Under the pieces are notes generated by a model. The model saw only the letters and a program-made list of their open reading frames with translations. It searched no databases and had not been told where the DNA came from. From the NCBI GenBank assembly GCA_019749805.1, contig JAIEPH010000013.1, forward strand, positions 1 through 63,024: a DNA stretch of 63,024 nt, in the 5' to 3' direction. This document shows, one piece after another, positions 18,178 through 27,821 of the stretch (position 1 is the first letter of the stretch; every line of letters begins with the position of its first letter). This stretch comes from Mycobacteriaceae bacterium (lineage in GTDB: Bacteria; Actinomycetota; Actinomycetes; Mycobacteriales; Mycobacteriaceae). A program made the position numbers and the translations under genes.

Positions 18178-19170
18178 CTAGCCAACTCCGGCGTACGAGT
18201 GCAGACCCACCGTCACGAGGTTGATGAAGAACAAATTGAAGACCATCGCGATGAAGCCGGCGACGTTGATCCACGCGGCTTTCTTGTCACGCCAGCCGGC
18301 CGTCGAGCGGGCATGGAGGTACGCGGCGTAGATCACCCATGCGATGAACGACACCGTCTCCTTGGGATCCCAGCCCCAGTACCGACCCCACGCCTCTTCG
18401 GCCCAGATCGCGCCGAAGATGACACCGAAGCCGAACACCGGGAACGCGAAGATCGTCGTGCGGTACGCAATGCGGTCCAGCGTCTGCGCGTCAGGCAGTC
18501 GCTGGACGACCCGGGCGACGATGCCCTCTCGGCCCTCTCGGCCCTCTCGATCGGACTCCCCCAGCTTGGACATCTTCAGCAGGAACAGGATGCTCGCCAC
18601 GCCCGCGACGAGGAAGACACCCGAGCCGAGGCTGACCACCGAGACGTGGATGGGCAGCCAGTAGGACTGCAGCGCGGGCATGACCGGAGCGGCGTTGGTG
18701 TAGAGCCAGCGGCCTGACACCGTGAGCAGGATCAGCACCGGAACCAGCACGAAAACCCACAGCGCACGGACCTGGGGGCGGCGCAACACGATGGCCGCGG
18801 CCACCAGGCCCGAGAAGCACGTCAGGTTGATGAACTCGTACATGTTGCCCCACGGCACGCGTGAGGTGGCCATACCGCGCAGCACGATGCAGACCAGCAG
18901 CAGGGCGATCCCGAGATAGGTCAGTGCCAGGCCCGCTCCGCCGATCCGCTCGTCGACACTGCGCCGCGGCCGCTCGACCACGATGCCCGGGCCGCCGCCG
19001 CCGGGGCCGACACCTGCACCCACCGCCTCACGCTCGATGACCTTGCGGCTTCGGCTGTACGCCAGTTCGACCGCAAGCAGGAGCAGGGCACCGACGAGCA
19101 CCACGACGGACGTGGTGAAAGCCCAGTCCGAGTACCTGGCCAGGCCGATGTCGATGTGGTCGGTGTTCAT
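18178..19170 (-). CDS. ccsB: Cytochrome c biogenesis protein CcsB/CcsA (heme handling, system II)
   Basis: 330 residues with about eight membrane helices. The tryptophan-rich WGRYWGWDPKETVSF segment (about 249-263) is the WWD heme-binding domain, and flanking His residues (PIHVS, YLHARS, GLHSY) fit the family's axial ligands. With ResB it carries heme across the membrane and joins it to apocytochrome c. A charged insert, REGREGREG near 205-213, comes from a short DNA repeat. The ATG overlaps the resB stop by 4 nt. Confidence 0.93.
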   Translation of the reverse strand: MNTDHIDIGLARYSDWAFTTSVVVLVGALLLLAVELAYSRSRKVIEREAVGAGVGPGGGGPGIVVERPRRSVDERIGGAGLALTYLGIALLLVCIVLRGMATSRVPWGNMYEFINLTCFSGLVAAAIVLRRPQVRALWVFVLVPVLILLTVSGRWLYTNAAPVMPALQSYWLPIHVSVVSLGSGVFLVAGVASILFLLKMSKLGESDREGREGREGIVARVVQRLPDAQTLDRIAYRTTIFAFPVFGFGVIFGAIWAEEAWGRYWGWDPKETVSFIAWVIYAAYLHARSTAGWRDKKAAWINVAGFIAMVFNLFFINLVTVGLHSYAGVG

Positions 19171-20777
19171 GGGCGCTCGGTATCCATCTCGGGTTCCTCT
19201 CGCTGCGCATCGTCGGCCCCGGCTAACAGGCGCTCGGTCAACCGCTCGAACTCGTCGCCCCAACCAGAGTTGTCGGTACGGGCCAGCCCGCCCAGCTCGA
19301 CGCTCACGGTACCCGGCCGACCGGGGGCGATTCGAATCCAGATCCGTCGTCGCCGCACGACGAGGGACACCAGCAGACCGGCCATCATGGTCAGCGCGAA
19401 CACCAGCACCCAGATCTGGGCAGGGTCGTGTGACACCTGCACGTTGATGAACGGCACCGCACCGTCGAACCGCACGACGGTGCCGTCGTCGAGGCGGGTC
19501 GACTCCCCGACGCCGAGGTTGACCCTGGCCTGCTTGGTCAGCCTGCCCTGGCCGATGAGGCGTGGGTCGAGGGTGAACAGCGACTGCGGCCTGCCGGTGT
19601 CCAGGCCGGTGTCGCCCTTGTAGATGTCGATGGCGACGGCCGGATCGTTGGGCGCGGGAAAGCTCGACGACAGCAGCGTGCCGTGGAGCAGCTCGGTGGG
19701 CGCGAACAAACCCTGGATGGCGATCTGGTTCTTCCGCCGCTCATCCGCATCGGGGTAGGTGCCCGCCGGCGGGTCGAAGCGCATCGCCCCCGAGGACAGC
19801 ATGGTGATCTGATCGTCGGGTCGCCACTGCAGCGTCTGCGTGCGGGTCTGCCCGTCAGGGAAAGTGACGGTGAACGTCGGGGCGTAGCCGTGGCCCTGCA
19901 GGTAGATCCGGTCGCCGCCGACCCGCAAGGGGTGGTTCACCTCCAGTCGGTAGGGCCGCCAGGTGTCCGAGGTCAGGTCCGCCCCGGCCTGGTAGTCGAT
20001 ATCCGCGGCGAACGACACAGCCTGTCCGGACGGCAGATAGTCGGCCTGGAAGTCGTTGACCCGCAGGCAGATCGGATGCAGGGACGTGCCGTCGACGGTG
20101 TTACCGGCGCGGAACGAGTCGAACGCCGCCGGTGAGGCCGAGCAGAAACCGGGCCCGCCGTCGGCAACGACGATGACGTTTCCCTCGTAGCCGAACAGCT
20201 TCCCTGCGGCCACCGCGACGAGCAGGCCGAGCAGCGAGAAGTGGAAGACGATGTTGCCGAACTCGCGCAGATAGCCCTTCTCGGCGGATATTTCGGTTAT
20301 CTCATCGTCACGGACACGGGTGACCGTGCGCCAGCCTCGCAATCGGCGGGTGATCGCCGTCGCCAGTGCCTGCGGCTCGCCGGTCGCCTCGGCGGTGTGG
20401 TGCTTGGGCAGCCGGCCGAAGTTTCGCGGCGCCGCCACCGGAACCGCGCGCATGCTGCGGACGTGCTCGATCATCCGCGGTGTCAGGCAGCCGACGAGTG
20501 AAATGAACAGCAGCGCATAGATGGCGGTGAACCAGAAGCTGGAGAACACATCGAATGCCTGCAGGCGGTCCAGCCACGGGCCGATCGTCGAATGCTCGGC
20601 GATGTACTCCGCGACCTTGGCCTCGTTGAGGCTCCGCTGCGGCAGCAGCGCACCCGGGATCGCGGCGAGCGCGAGCAGGAACAGCAGCACCAAAGCAGTG
20701 CCCATCGACGTCAACGTGCGCCAGGTGTTGCGCATCAGCGCGAGCAGGGCCCCCGCTCGCGCGGATGTGTCGGTCAT
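19167..20777 (-). CDS. resB: Cytochrome c biogenesis protein ResB
   Basis: 536 residues of the ResB/Ccs1 family. Three membrane helices occur near the N-terminus (about 24-46, 78-97 and 168-190) and one near the C-terminus (about 450-470), with a large extracytoplasmic domain between about 195 and 445. ResB partners CcsB in the system II synthetase that moves heme and ligates it to the CXXCH of apocytochromes, here for the bcc-aa3 branch. The ATG overlaps the ccdA stop; this start also opens just before the first helix. Confidence 0.93.
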   Translation of the reverse strand: MTDTSARAGALLALMRNTWRTLTSMGTALVLLFLLALAAIPGALLPQRSLNEAKVAEYIAEHSTIGPWLDRLQAFDVFSSFWFTAIYALLFISLVGCLTPRMIEHVRSMRAVPVAAPRNFGRLPKHHTAEATGEPQALATAITRRLRGWRTVTRVRDDEITEISAEKGYLREFGNIVFHFSLLGLLVAVAAGKLFGYEGNVIVVADGGPGFCSASPAAFDSFRAGNTVDGTSLHPICLRVNDFQADYLPSGQAVSFAADIDYQAGADLTSDTWRPYRLEVNHPLRVGGDRIYLQGHGYAPTFTVTFPDGQTRTQTLQWRPDDQITMLSSGAMRFDPPAGTYPDADERRKNQIAIQGLFAPTELLHGTLLSSSFPAPNDPAVAIDIYKGDTGLDTGRPQSLFTLDPRLIGQGRLTKQARVNLGVGESTRLDDGTVVRFDGAVPFINVQVSHDPAQIWVLVFALTMMAGLLVSLVVRRRRIWIRIAPGRPGTVSVELGGLARTDNSGWGDEFERLTERLLAGADDAQREEPEMDTERP

Positions 20778-21574
20778 ATCGGCAACGTCACGTCGCTTAC
20801 GAAGGCGTCGCGCACCCAGGACACGAAATCGCCCCACAGTCCGGTGACCAACGCGATACCGACGGCGATGAGCAGCACGCCGCCGAAGATCTGGATGGCA
20901 CGCGCGTGCGTGCGCAGCCACGCCATGCCCTGGACGGCACGCGCGGAGCCGAAAGCCAGGAGCACGAACGGGATTCCCAGTCCCATGCAGTACGCGATGA
21001 CGAGTGCCACGCCACGCCACACGTTGACGCCGTCAGTCGCCGACGCCACGGCGATGACGCCGGTCAGCGCCGGTCCCAGGCACGGCGTCCAGCCGAGCGC
21101 GAATACGGCGCCGAGCAGCGGAGCGCCGGCGAGCGTGGAGAGCTGACGCGGCGCGAACCGGGTGTCTCGTTGGAGGACCGGAATGAAGCCGACGAACACC
21201 AGACCCATGATGATGGTGATCACGCCGCCGATACGTTGCAGCAGAAGCTGATTGGTGATCAGCGTCGTCGTCATGCCCAGCACCGCGACGGTGCCGAGCA
21301 CGAACACCGCGGTGAACCCGGCGACGAACAGCGCTGCGGCTCCCGCGACGCGCACCCGCGCCGTGCGGACCGCGACGCCCTTCTCGCCCGGCGAGGTGCC
21401 CAGTGCGGATCGGTCCTCCACACCCACGACGGCGGCGAGGTAGGACAGATAGCCCGGCACCAGCGGCACCACGCACGGAGAGGCGAACGACACCAGCCCG
21501 GCGAGTGCGCTGACGAGGAAGGCCAGCAGGACCGGACCACCCGCCATCAGCTCGTCGATCTGGTCGAGACTCAC
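20774..21574 (-). CDS. ccdA: Cytochrome c biogenesis protein CcdA (thiol electron carrier)
   Basis: 266 residues with six or more membrane helices. The two redox cysteines are in [13 protein letters not shown] (helix 1) and [12 protein letters not shown] (about 161-172), as in CcdA/DsbD. It passes electrons from cytoplasmic thioredoxin to the TlpA-like lipoprotein encoded just upstream, to keep apocytochrome thiols reduced. The GTG overlaps the preceding stop as GTGA. Confidence 0.94.
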   Translation of the reverse strand: MSLDQIDELMAGGPVLLAFLVSALAGLVSFASPCVVPLVPGYLSYLAAVVGVEDRSALGTSPGEKGVAVRTARVRVAGAAALFVAGFTAVFVLGTVAVLGMTTTLITNQLLLQRIGGVITIIMGLVFVGFIPVLQRDTRFAPRQLSTLAGAPLLGAVFALGWTPCLGPALTGVIAVASATDGVNVWRGVALVIAYCMGLGIPFVLLAFGSARAVQGMAWLRTHARAIQIFGGVLLIAVGIALVTGLWGDFVSWVRDAFVSDVTLPI

Positions 21575-22215
21575 GTTCCGCCCTTATCCGGCTCCGGCGC
21601 CTCGGCGGCCAGGCGGTCCACGACCGGTTGCAGGTCCTCGGCGAGAAGTTCGCGCAGGAACACCGCGGCGACGCGGTGCTCGCGATCAAGCACCACCGTG
21701 GACGGGATGACGGTGGTGGGGTATCTGCCCCCGAACGCGATCATCGTCCGCATCGGCGGGTCGTAGATCGACGGGAACGTGATCTTGCGGTCGACGACGA
21801 AATCGACTGCGGCCTGCCGGTTGTTGTCGCGGACGTCGATGCCGAGGAACGCGACACCCTGCGCGCGCGTCGCGTCGTACACCTGCTGCAACTGGGGCAT
21901 CTCAGTGCGGCAGGGTCCGCACCACTGCCCCCAGATGTTGATCACGACGACCTTGCCCGCAAAGTCGTCGAGCGAGATCGTCCTGTCGGGATCCATCAGG
22001 TCGGGACCGGACAACGGGCCTGGGCGGCCGCGGCTTTCAGGCGGGTCGTAGGCGATGTCGGTCTTACCGCCGGGGGCGACGAACTCGAACGTGCCGCCCT
22101 GGGCGACGGCGTCGGTTCCGGTGGAGCAGCCGGCCAGCGCGATGCACACGGCACCTGCAGCGACGAGCGCTCGCGCGAAGAGCCGAACGCTGGAGCTAGC
22201 CACCGACGACGTCAC
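21571..22215 (-). CDS. TlpA/ResA-like thiol-disulfide lipoprotein
   Basis: 214 residues. A lipoprotein signal ends in the lipobox ALAGC (Cys about 31), so it should be anchored outside the membrane. The thioredoxin fold has the active site WGQWCGPCR and the cis-Pro region VIPSTVV. Together with CcdA it should reduce the CXXCH cysteines of apocytochrome c before heme attachment; M. tuberculosis Rv0526 holds the same place. The GTG start overlaps the stop of the phosphatase gene as GTGA; a longer frame to 22296 would hide the signal peptide. Confidence 0.9.
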   Translation of the reverse strand: MTSSVASSSVRLFARALVAAGAVCIALAGCSTGTDAVAQGGTFEFVAPGGKTDIAYDPPESRGRPGPLSGPDLMDPDRTISLDDFAGKVVVINIWGQWCGPCRTEMPQLQQVYDATRAQGVAFLGIDVRDNNRQAAVDFVVDRKITFPSIYDPPMRTMIAFGGRYPTTVIPSTVVLDREHRVAAVFLRELLAEDLQPVVDRLAAEAPEPDKGGT

Positions 22216-22820
22216 TGCCCGGCCAGCTCCGCGTAACCCCAACCGACTAGGGCGTCGTCGTGGAAGTAGAAAGACGTCAGCGAAGCCAGGTTGCACAGCC
22301 GACGAGTCGGGAAGTGATGCAGGTTCCGTCTCGTCATGGCGCGCCGCAATGTCTCGACCGGCAGCTGGTGGCTGACGCAGACCGCTTCATGACCGGCCGC
22401 CTCGAGGCGGGCCCGCTCCAGTGCCGCCGTCATCCGGTCGGCGATCTCCCGATAGGGCTCACCCCACGACGGCTGCCGCGGATTCCGCAGGTGCCACCAG
22501 TTCTTCGGATTGCGCAGCGCACCGTCGCCCGGCGATACCCGTTGGCCCTGAAAGATATTCGTCGACTCGATGAGATCGCCGTCGGTGTGGATCGGGAGAT
22601 CGTGTGCGGCCGCGATCGGCCCGGCGGTCTCTTGTGCGCGGTCCAACGGCGATGCCACGACGTAGGTGATGTCGCGCTCCGCCAACCAGTCGGCGACCGC
22701 CTGCGCCTGGGCCCGTCCCCGGTCCGAGAGGTGGTAGTCCGGCAGCCGGCCGTACAGGATCTTCTCCGGGTTGTGCACCTCGCCGTGGCGCATCACGTGC
22801 ACTACCGTTTTCTCGGTCAT
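22212..22820 (-). CDS. Histidine phosphatase superfamily protein
   Basis: 202 residues of the phosphoglycerate-mutase-like branch. The catalytic MRHGEVHNP is at 10-18, [10 protein letters not shown] gives the second Arg, and [10 protein letters not shown] the second His. The substrate is unknown; family members act on sugar phosphates, nucleotides or phosphoproteins. It sits between hemL and the TlpA-like gene, joined to both by 4-nt overlaps, as does Rv0525 in M. tuberculosis. Confidence 0.88.
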   Translation of the reverse strand: MTEKTVVHVMRHGEVHNPEKILYGRLPDYHLSDRGRAQAQAVADWLAERDITYVVASPLDRAQETAGPIAAAHDLPIHTDGDLIESTNIFQGQRVSPGDGALRNPKNWWHLRNPRQPSWGEPYREIADRMTAALERARLEAAGHEAVCVSHQLPVETLRRAMTRRNLHHFPTRRLCNLASLTSFYFHDDALVGWGYAELAGQ

Positions 22821-24133
22821 GCGGGCGGTGTCGCTTCCGCTGCGGCACGCGCGGCGCCCGGCAGAGCGGCGGCGATGCGGTCGAATGCGTCGTCATCCAG
22901 AGCGGCTGAGACGAACCACGTTTCGAATGCGCTGGGCGGCGGGTAGATCCCCGCATCGAGCAGGCCGTGGAAGAAGGCGGGAAAGCGCCAGGTCTCCGAC
23001 GCCCGCGCTGATGCGAAGTCGGTCACCGGCCGGTCGGTGAAGAACACGCTGAGCATGTTGCCGGCGCGCTGAACCCGGTGCGCCACACCGGCTTCGGTCA
23101 GCGCGGCGGAGAACAGGCCGTCGAGGCGGTCGGCGTTGGCGTTTAGGCTTGCGTATACGGCGTCGTCGGCCGCGCGCAGCGTGGCCAGCCCAGCGGCCAT
23201 CGCCACCGGATTACCCGACAGGGTGCCCGCTTGGTAGACGGGGCCGAGCGGAGCCAGTCGTTCCATCACTTCTGCCCTTCCCCCGAACGCCGCGGCGGGC
23301 AGGCCGCCGCTCATGACCTTGCCGAACGTGAAAAGGTCCGCGTCGACGGGATCGACTCCGTACCAACCTGATCGGCTGACCCGGAATCCGGTCATCACCT
23401 CGTCGGAGATCAGCAGCGCGCCGTGGTCGGCGGTGATGCGTCGCAGCGCCGCGTTGTAGCCGGGCAGCGGCGCGACTGTGCCCATGTTGCCGGGGCTGGC
23501 CTCGGTGATGACGCAGGCGATCTCGTCGCCGAATTGAGCGAAGATGTCCTCGAGCGCAGCGACGTTGTTGTACGGCATGACGATCGTGTCGGCTGCAGCG
23601 GCCCCGGTGACACCGGGCGACGAAGGCAGGCCGAGTGTGGCGACACCGGACCCGGCGTCGGCGAGGAGGGCATCGCTGTGCCCGTGATAGCAGCCGGAGA
23701 ATTTGATGATCTTGGCCCGGCCAGTGTATCCGCGGGCGAGTCTGATCGCGCTCATGGTGGCCTCGGTACCGGAGTTCACGAGACGGATTCGCTCGACGGG
23801 TCCGATGCGCCCGATGATCTCCGCGGCGAGCTCGGTCTCCGACGGGGTGGGGGCGCCGAACGACAGGCCGTTGGTCGCGACGCGCTGGACGGCTTCGACG
23901 ACGGCGGGGTGCGCGTGCCCGAGGATCATCGGTCCCCAGGAGCACACGAGGTCGACATATTTGTTGTCGTCGGCGTCGGTGAGCCAGTACCCGCTGGCCG
24001 AGGTGATGAACCGCGGGGTGCCGCCGACCGAGTTGAACGCTCGGACCGGGGAGTTCACCCCACCTGGGATGAGGGCGCATGCGTCGGCGAACAGCGCAGC
24101 GGAGGTCGCCGTCGCTGAGGAGGTGCTGCGCAT
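22817..24133 (-). CDS. hemL: Glutamate-1-semialdehyde 2,1-aminomutase
   Basis: 438 residues, class III PLP aminotransferase fold. The PLP lysine is in [17 protein letters not shown] (about 265-280), with [12 protein letters not shown] before it and the substrate segment SFGAPTPSE near 92. HemL turns glutamate-1-semialdehyde into 5-aminolevulinate, directly after HemA, whose gene lies 12 kb to the right. This is the first gene of an operon of seven with the cytochrome c assembly genes, all linked by 4-nt overlaps up to ccsB, so heme supply and heme use are co-expressed. Confidence 0.95.
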   Translation of the reverse strand: MRSTSSATATSAALFADACALIPGGVNSPVRAFNSVGGTPRFITSASGYWLTDADDNKYVDLVCSWGPMILGHAHPAVVEAVQRVATNGLSFGAPTPSETELAAEIIGRIGPVERIRLVNSGTEATMSAIRLARGYTGRAKIIKFSGCYHGHSDALLADAGSGVATLGLPSSPGVTGAAAADTIVMPYNNVAALEDIFAQFGDEIACVITEASPGNMGTVAPLPGYNAALRRITADHGALLISDEVMTGFRVSRSGWYGVDPVDADLFTFGKVMSGGLPAAAFGGRAEVMERLAPLGPVYQAGTLSGNPVAMAAGLATLRAADDAVYASLNANADRLDGLFSAALTEAGVAHRVQRAGNMLSVFFTDRPVTDFASARASETWRFPAFFHGLLDAGIYPPPSAFETWFVSAALDDDAFDRIAAALPGAARAAAEATPPA

Positions 24134-24183
24134 GCCACCAGTCTCCCAGCCGGGCCAAATGCGTCAACTACAGGGTGTAGTGG

Positions 24184-24570
24184 CTAACCCTTCGGCGTGA
24201 GCGCGAACACCGGGTGGTCGGCATCGGCAGGCAGCTGGCGCCAGTAACCCTCGACGACCTTGCCTGCCAACGGGCGGTAGACGGCGATGACGGGTCCGCG
24301 CTGCTCGACCGGTATCTCGCTGGCGATGTACTTCCGGTCGCCAACCAGGACATTGGCATCGGCGCGGACGTTTTTCACCCATTCCGTCTCACCGCGCGTC
24401 GACACCAGATACTTCACCCCGTCCACCTCGGGCACGACCACCGGAATCGTTTGGGGTTGCTTGCTGACGCGCTTGGTGACGGTGAGAGTTTCGCTCCCGC
24501 CGACACCCGTCGCCATCGCGATCTTGTTGAATATCTTCCGCGTGAACCACGGCGGCTTGAGGTAGGCCAT
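24184..24570 (-). CDS. Nitroreductase family deazaflavin-type protein
   Basis: 128 residues of the DUF385/Ddn-like split barrel: VVVPEVDGVKYLVSTRGETEWVKNVRADANVLV is the typical central part, with the conserved T-E-W-V-K/R-N core. It lacks the GRKSG motif near the N-terminus that marks the Ddn subgroup, so it is a divergent member and F420 binding is only probable. It lies head to head with a second family member starting 14 nt away. Confidence 0.82.
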   Translation of the reverse strand: MAYLKPPWFTRKIFNKIAMATGVGGSETLTVTKRVSKQPQTIPVVVPEVDGVKYLVSTRGETEWVKNVRADANVLVGDRKYIASEIPVEQRGPVIAVYRPLAGKVVEGYWRQLPADADHPVFALTPKG

Positions 24571-24584
24571 GAACTACGAGTTTG

Positions 24585-24974
24585 ATGGTTGGCATGCAAC
24601 TACCGCAATGGCTGGCGCGGTTCAATCGGCACGTCACCAACCCGATCCAGCGGCTGTGGGCCGGCTGGGCGCCGACGATGGGAATCCTCGAGCACGTCGG
24701 CCGCAAATCGGCGCAACGGTACCGGACCCCGTTGACGGTCTTCTCCACCGAGGACGGCGTGGCGATCCTGCTGACGTACGGACCCAACCGGGACTGGCTC
24801 AAGAACATCACCGCAGCCGGTGGCGGCCGAATGAGACGTTACGGCAAGACCTTTGAGGTGCGCGATCCGCAGGTCATGCCGAAGGCCCAAGCGGCGCCGT
24901 CGGTGACGGGTATGTGGCGGCCGATCTTCGCGCGGCTACCGTTCGAACAGGCGGTGCTGCTCACCCGCGTCTAA
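24585..24974 (+). CDS. Nitroreductase family deazaflavin-type protein (second copy)
   Basis: About 129 residues. It has LEHVGRKSAQRYRTPLTVF, DGVAILLTYGPNRDWLKNITAAGGGRM and a C-terminal hydrophobic tail, the standard pattern of F420-type Ddn-like proteins. It is more canonical than its head-to-head neighbour. The start may be ATG 24585 or ATG 24594 (MQLPQWL). Its last 14 bases overlap the 3' end of the P450 gene on the other strand. Confidence 0.83.
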   Translation: MVGMQLPQWLARFNRHVTNPIQRLWAGWAPTMGILEHVGRKSAQRYRTPLTVFSTEDGVAILLTYGPNRDWLKNITAAGGGRMRRYGKTFEVRDPQVMPKAQAAPSVTGMWRPIFARLPFEQAVLLTRV

Positions 24975-26322
24975 CGTCGACGCGGGCGCGGATGGGCCCC
25001 TTGGCGACCGTGGTGAACGGCACCTCGCAGGCGAAGTCCTTGTCCAGCGAACTGACCTTCATCGCCCGGACGATGGTGGCCAGCGCCAGCGTGGTTTCCA
25101 GTCGTGCGAAATGTTCGCCGATGCAGGGACGTCCACCGCCGAGGAACGGTAGGAACTGCCAGCGATCGCGGGTCCTGACGTTCTCCGGGCTGAACCGGTC
25201 GGGGTCGAAGGTCATGGGTTCGGGCCATAGCGTCGGATCGTGATGCAACGCATAGATGCCCACGGCGATGAGGCTGCCCGCCTGCACTCGGTATCCGTTG
25301 ACCGCGATATCGCGAGTCGCCAGCCGCGCGACACCCGCCGCGGGCGGACACAGCCGCAGCGCTTCGTGCAGCACCTGCACGGTGTAGCCGAGGGCGGGCA
25401 CGTCGTCGGGCGTCAACTCTCGATCGCCGATGGCCGCCGCCTCGGCGGCCACCCGGTCCTGGACGTCGGGATGGTGGCCCAGGATCCACAACGAGTACGT
25501 GAGCGCCGTCGCGGTGGTGTCATGGCCGGCGAGCATGAAGATCAGCAGGTCATTGGAGATGTCGTCGTCCGAGATCGGCTGCCCGGTTTGCGGATCGGTC
25601 GCCGCGAGCAGGGCCTGCACCAGCGGCGCGTCCCGAGTGGGGTCCGCGCGGCAGGCCCGCACCATCTCGTCGGTGATCGTGCGCATCTTCCTGACCGCGG
25701 CGCCGGCCCGGCGGCGCGCCGGTGTCGGCATCCACCGCGGTGCGCGCACCGGCCGTAACGCCCGGTCGGCGGTGTAGGAAGACGCTATATGCATGCAGTT
25801 TGCGATCGTGTCGGCACGCTCGTTGAGGTCGACACCCAGCACGGAACGGCCCAACGACTGCATGGCGATCTTGCGGCATTCCACGTCGAGGTCCACATCG
25901 CCGCCTGCCGACCCGCGATCGACGAAATGCTGTGCGGCGCGGGACATGTGGCCGCCGAAGTTACGAACGTTGTGCTTGGTGAACACCGGTTGCAGCGCCC
26001 TCTTGCGGGGACGCCACTGTTCGTTGGGCAGCACGAACAGGCTGTCGCCCGCCATGTTCCGCACCTCGTCGTGGATGACGCACCGGTCTGACGATGCGTC
26101 GCTGCGCCCCAACACATCACGCATCGCTTCGGGCGACATCACCGCCACGATCGGCGGTATGAAGCTCTTCGGTCCGAACTGGAGGCGCGTGATGGTGCCA
26201 CCGGCATCGCGGATGACTTCCTGCCCGGTGTCCAGCCTACGAACCAACTTCACCAACCGATGGATCGGCAAGGGATTCTTCGGCACCAACGGCAGGGTGC
26301 TCACGTCGACGGTGGAGGTCAC
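24961..26322 (-). CDS. Cytochrome P450
   Basis: 453 residues. The I-helix has AGHDTTA (oxygen activation), the K-helix HEALRLCPP carries ExxR, and the heme loop FLGGGRPCIGEHFA holds the cysteine ligand. By its ARxCIG-like loop and bacterial soluble form it resembles mycobacterial CYP135/CYP138-type enzymes; the substrate is unknown. I start at the GTG at 26322, which overlaps the stop of the split-barrel gene as GTGA, so the two are translated together. No ferredoxin gene is adjacent. Confidence 0.92.
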   Translation of the reverse strand: MTSTVDVSTLPLVPKNPLPIHRLVKLVRRLDTGQEVIRDAGGTITRLQFGPKSFIPPIVAVMSPEAMRDVLGRSDASSDRCVIHDEVRNMAGDSLFVLPNEQWRPRKRALQPVFTKHNVRNFGGHMSRAAQHFVDRGSAGGDVDLDVECRKIAMQSLGRSVLGVDLNERADTIANCMHIASSYTADRALRPVRAPRWMPTPARRRAGAAVRKMRTITDEMVRACRADPTRDAPLVQALLAATDPQTGQPISDDDISNDLLIFMLAGHDTTATALTYSLWILGHHPDVQDRVAAEAAAIGDRELTPDDVPALGYTVQVLHEALRLCPPAAGVARLATRDIAVNGYRVQAGSLIAVGIYALHHDPTLWPEPMTFDPDRFSPENVRTRDRWQFLPFLGGGRPCIGEHFARLETTLALATIVRAMKVSSLDKDFACEVPFTTVAKGPIRARVDVRRG

Positions 26323-26804
26323 TTCGCAGTCCAAAGCAACGGTGCACCTTCACCTTTCGTCATGACAGCTGCGGCCATGACTCTCAACCGGTACGGGGCC
26401 AGCCGCAACACGGCGAAATCCTCGGAAGTAGGCCCGTCGGCCCATTGCGGAATGATCCGGGGGTCATAGCCCACCGGCGCTGAAGCTTTGGCGAATTTGT
26501 CCCAGACCGCCGCGCGCGTTTCGTCGTCGAGATACCACTCGACGAGGCACTCGGCGCTGCAGGTGTCCTGGCTCGGGGTCCAGTAGTTCAGCGACATCTG
26601 CGGGTGAACCGCAAGGTGCGCCTTCTTCACCGGGCTCGGCACCGTCGCGACCCAGCCGAACAGGTCGGTGCCGTCCCACTCCCAGATCGGATGGAGCACC
26701 CGGCTGCGCGGATAGCCGTTGGCGTCGACGGTGGCGGCGGAGGCCCACACGATCGAATGGGCCATCTCGACGAACGCGGGCGCGATCTTCTCGAGAGAGG
26801 TCAC
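26319..26804 (-). CDS. Pyridoxamine 5'-phosphate oxidase-like split-barrel protein
   Basis: 161 residues of the FMN/F420-binding split-barrel superfamily: WASAATVDANGYPRSRVLHPIWEWDG is the classic N-terminal strand pair, and VLRLAPYRLRV the C-terminal strand. It may be a flavin- or heme-binding oxidoreductase; its coupling to the P450 gene suggests a shared pathway, which is inference. It starts at a GTG placed at leaderless distance from a TAGAGT -10. Confidence 0.83.
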   Translation of the reverse strand: MTSLEKIAPAFVEMAHSIVWASAATVDANGYPRSRVLHPIWEWDGTDLFGWVATVPSPVKKAHLAVHPQMSLNYWTPSQDTCSAECLVEWYLDDETRAAVWDKFAKASAPVGYDPRIIPQWADGPTSEDFAVLRLAPYRLRVMAAAVMTKGEGAPLLWTAK

Positions 26805-26810
26805 GCCGGA

Positions 26811-26816
26811 ACTCTA
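26811..26816 (-). promoter_or_regulatory. -10 element of the split-barrel-P450 operon (leaderless)
   Basis: On the minus strand TAGAGT lies 6 nt before the GTG at 26804, with no ribosome binding site between. This is the usual arrangement for a leaderless mycobacterial mRNA. Confidence 0.6.
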
Positions 26817-26824
26817 ACGCGGGT

Positions 26825-27133
26825 CTACGTTTTGTCCTGCTTGTTGCTCTCGTCGCTGAACTTCGGGTTCCCGTCGTCGTCGATCCAGTCGTTCACCGCG
26901 GTACCCGACACTGCGCCGTCGGTGCCCGGCATCGTGACCGTCTCCCGCTCCTCCTCGTAGTCCTTGCGCATCTCCTTGGCTTTGTCTTTGTGCTCGTCGG
27001 TGACCTCCGGCTTCTCGGTGGGTTCCGGCGGATCGGGCGCGTCGACGACCTGATGGTGTTCATCGGTTTCCGGTTCGGCCTCGCGTCGCTCTTTTGTGCT
27101 CTGTAGCTCGTTGCCCTGCTGTTCAGTACTCAT
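26825..27133 (-). CDS. Acidic, charged disordered protein (102 aa)
   Basis: 102 residues rich in Glu, Asp, Lys and Pro (MSTEQQGNELQSTKERREAE at the start), with a helical KDKAKEMRKDYEEERE stretch and a C-terminal WIDDDGNPKFSDESNK. It is probably mostly unstructured and cytoplasmic. No family recognised. The ATG at 27133 opens just after the end of the TetR gene (43-nt gap), and it may be read from that operon. No strong ribosome site is seen. Confidence 0.65.
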   Translation of the reverse strand: MSTEQQGNELQSTKERREAEPETDEHHQVVDAPDPPEPTEKPEVTDEHKDKAKEMRKDYEEERETVTMPGTDGAVSGTAVNDWIDDDGNPKFSDESNKQDKT

Positions 27134-27176
27134 GCCACTGTTTGCCCGATGGTGTGATCCATCAAACAGTGGCTTG

Positions 27177-27821
27177 CTAACCAGCGAGAACGGCGCGCAG
27201 CGCGGTAGGCAGGCTGGGGAGGAAATGCTGGGTGGCGAAGGCGCGGATGTCGTCAGCGCTGTCCAGCGGTTGTGCGCTTGGCAGCAGCAGCACCATCGCG
27301 GCATAGCGCAGAATCGTGTCGGCGAATTCGTTGACGGCCTGCTCACCGATCCGCTCGGCGAAGCCGGCCGGGAAGATGACCCGCAGCGCCTCGGCCATTC
27401 GGACGATCGCGGCACCGTGGTGCTGAGCCGCCAGTTCGAGGACCAGCGCCGGCTCGTCCCTGATCATCCGGTCGAGGACGCGGTGCCTGCGGAACTTCAG
27501 GATCGCCAGGGTAAAGGCCTCGACGTAATAGTTCGCCTGCGGGCCCGCCTGTTTCAGCTCGTTGGCGATGTCGGCGAACAGCGTCACGTTCTCGCGTTCG
27601 ATGACGGCCGCGACCAGCTCGTCCTTGTTCCGGAACCGCCGGTAGATGGTCGTGCGGCTGACCTTGGCGCGCCGCGCGACATCGTCGAGCGCAACCCGGC
27701 GGAATCCGTGTTGTTCGAACTCGACGACGGCGGCGTCGAGGATGGCTTCCGTCGTGGACGACGAATCAGGCGCCGTCGTGGACGACGAATCAGGCGCCGT
27801 CGTGGGGTCAGCCCCTGGCAT
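27177..27821 (-). CDS. TetR family transcriptional regulator
   Basis: 214 residues. After a low-complexity N-terminus with TTAPDSSS twice, the helix-turn-helix is [26 protein letters not shown], then [18 protein letters not shown]. The C-terminal ligand domain is typical. The ATG overlaps the stop of the MpaB-like gene by 14 nt, so the regulator and that oxygenase form an operon. A near-perfect palindrome between this operon and the facing WS/DGAT gene is the likely binding site. Confidence 0.9.
   Translation of the reverse strand: MPGADPTTAPDSSSTTAPDSSSTTEAILDAAVVEFEQHGFRRVALDDVARRAKVSRTTIYRRFRNKDELVAAVIERENVTLFADIANELKQAGPQANYYVEAFTLAILKFRRHRVLDRMIRDEPALVLELAAQHHGAAIVRMAEALRVIFPAGFAERIGEQAVNEFADTILRYAAMVLLLPSAQPLDSADDIRAFATQHFLPSLPTALRAVLAG
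27751..27805. repeat. 24-bp in-frame tandem repeat in the TetR gene
   Basis: A 24-base unit beginning GTCGTGGACGACGAATCAGG occurs at 27751-27774 and again, identical, at 27775-27798; seven more bases of the unit follow. It encodes TTAPDSSS twice near the regulator's N-terminus. Identity points to recent slippage, and the copy number may vary between strains. Confidence 0.85.

Noticed and set aside
18491..18560. Repeated CTCTCGGCC units in ccsB as a recombination site
   Set aside because: They are a short in-frame repeat encoding REGREGREG, better explained by slippage.
24961..24974. Overlap of the P450 and nitroreductase ends as a sequencing error
   Set aside because: Both C-termini are normal for their families; a 14-nt convergent overlap is common in compact genomes.
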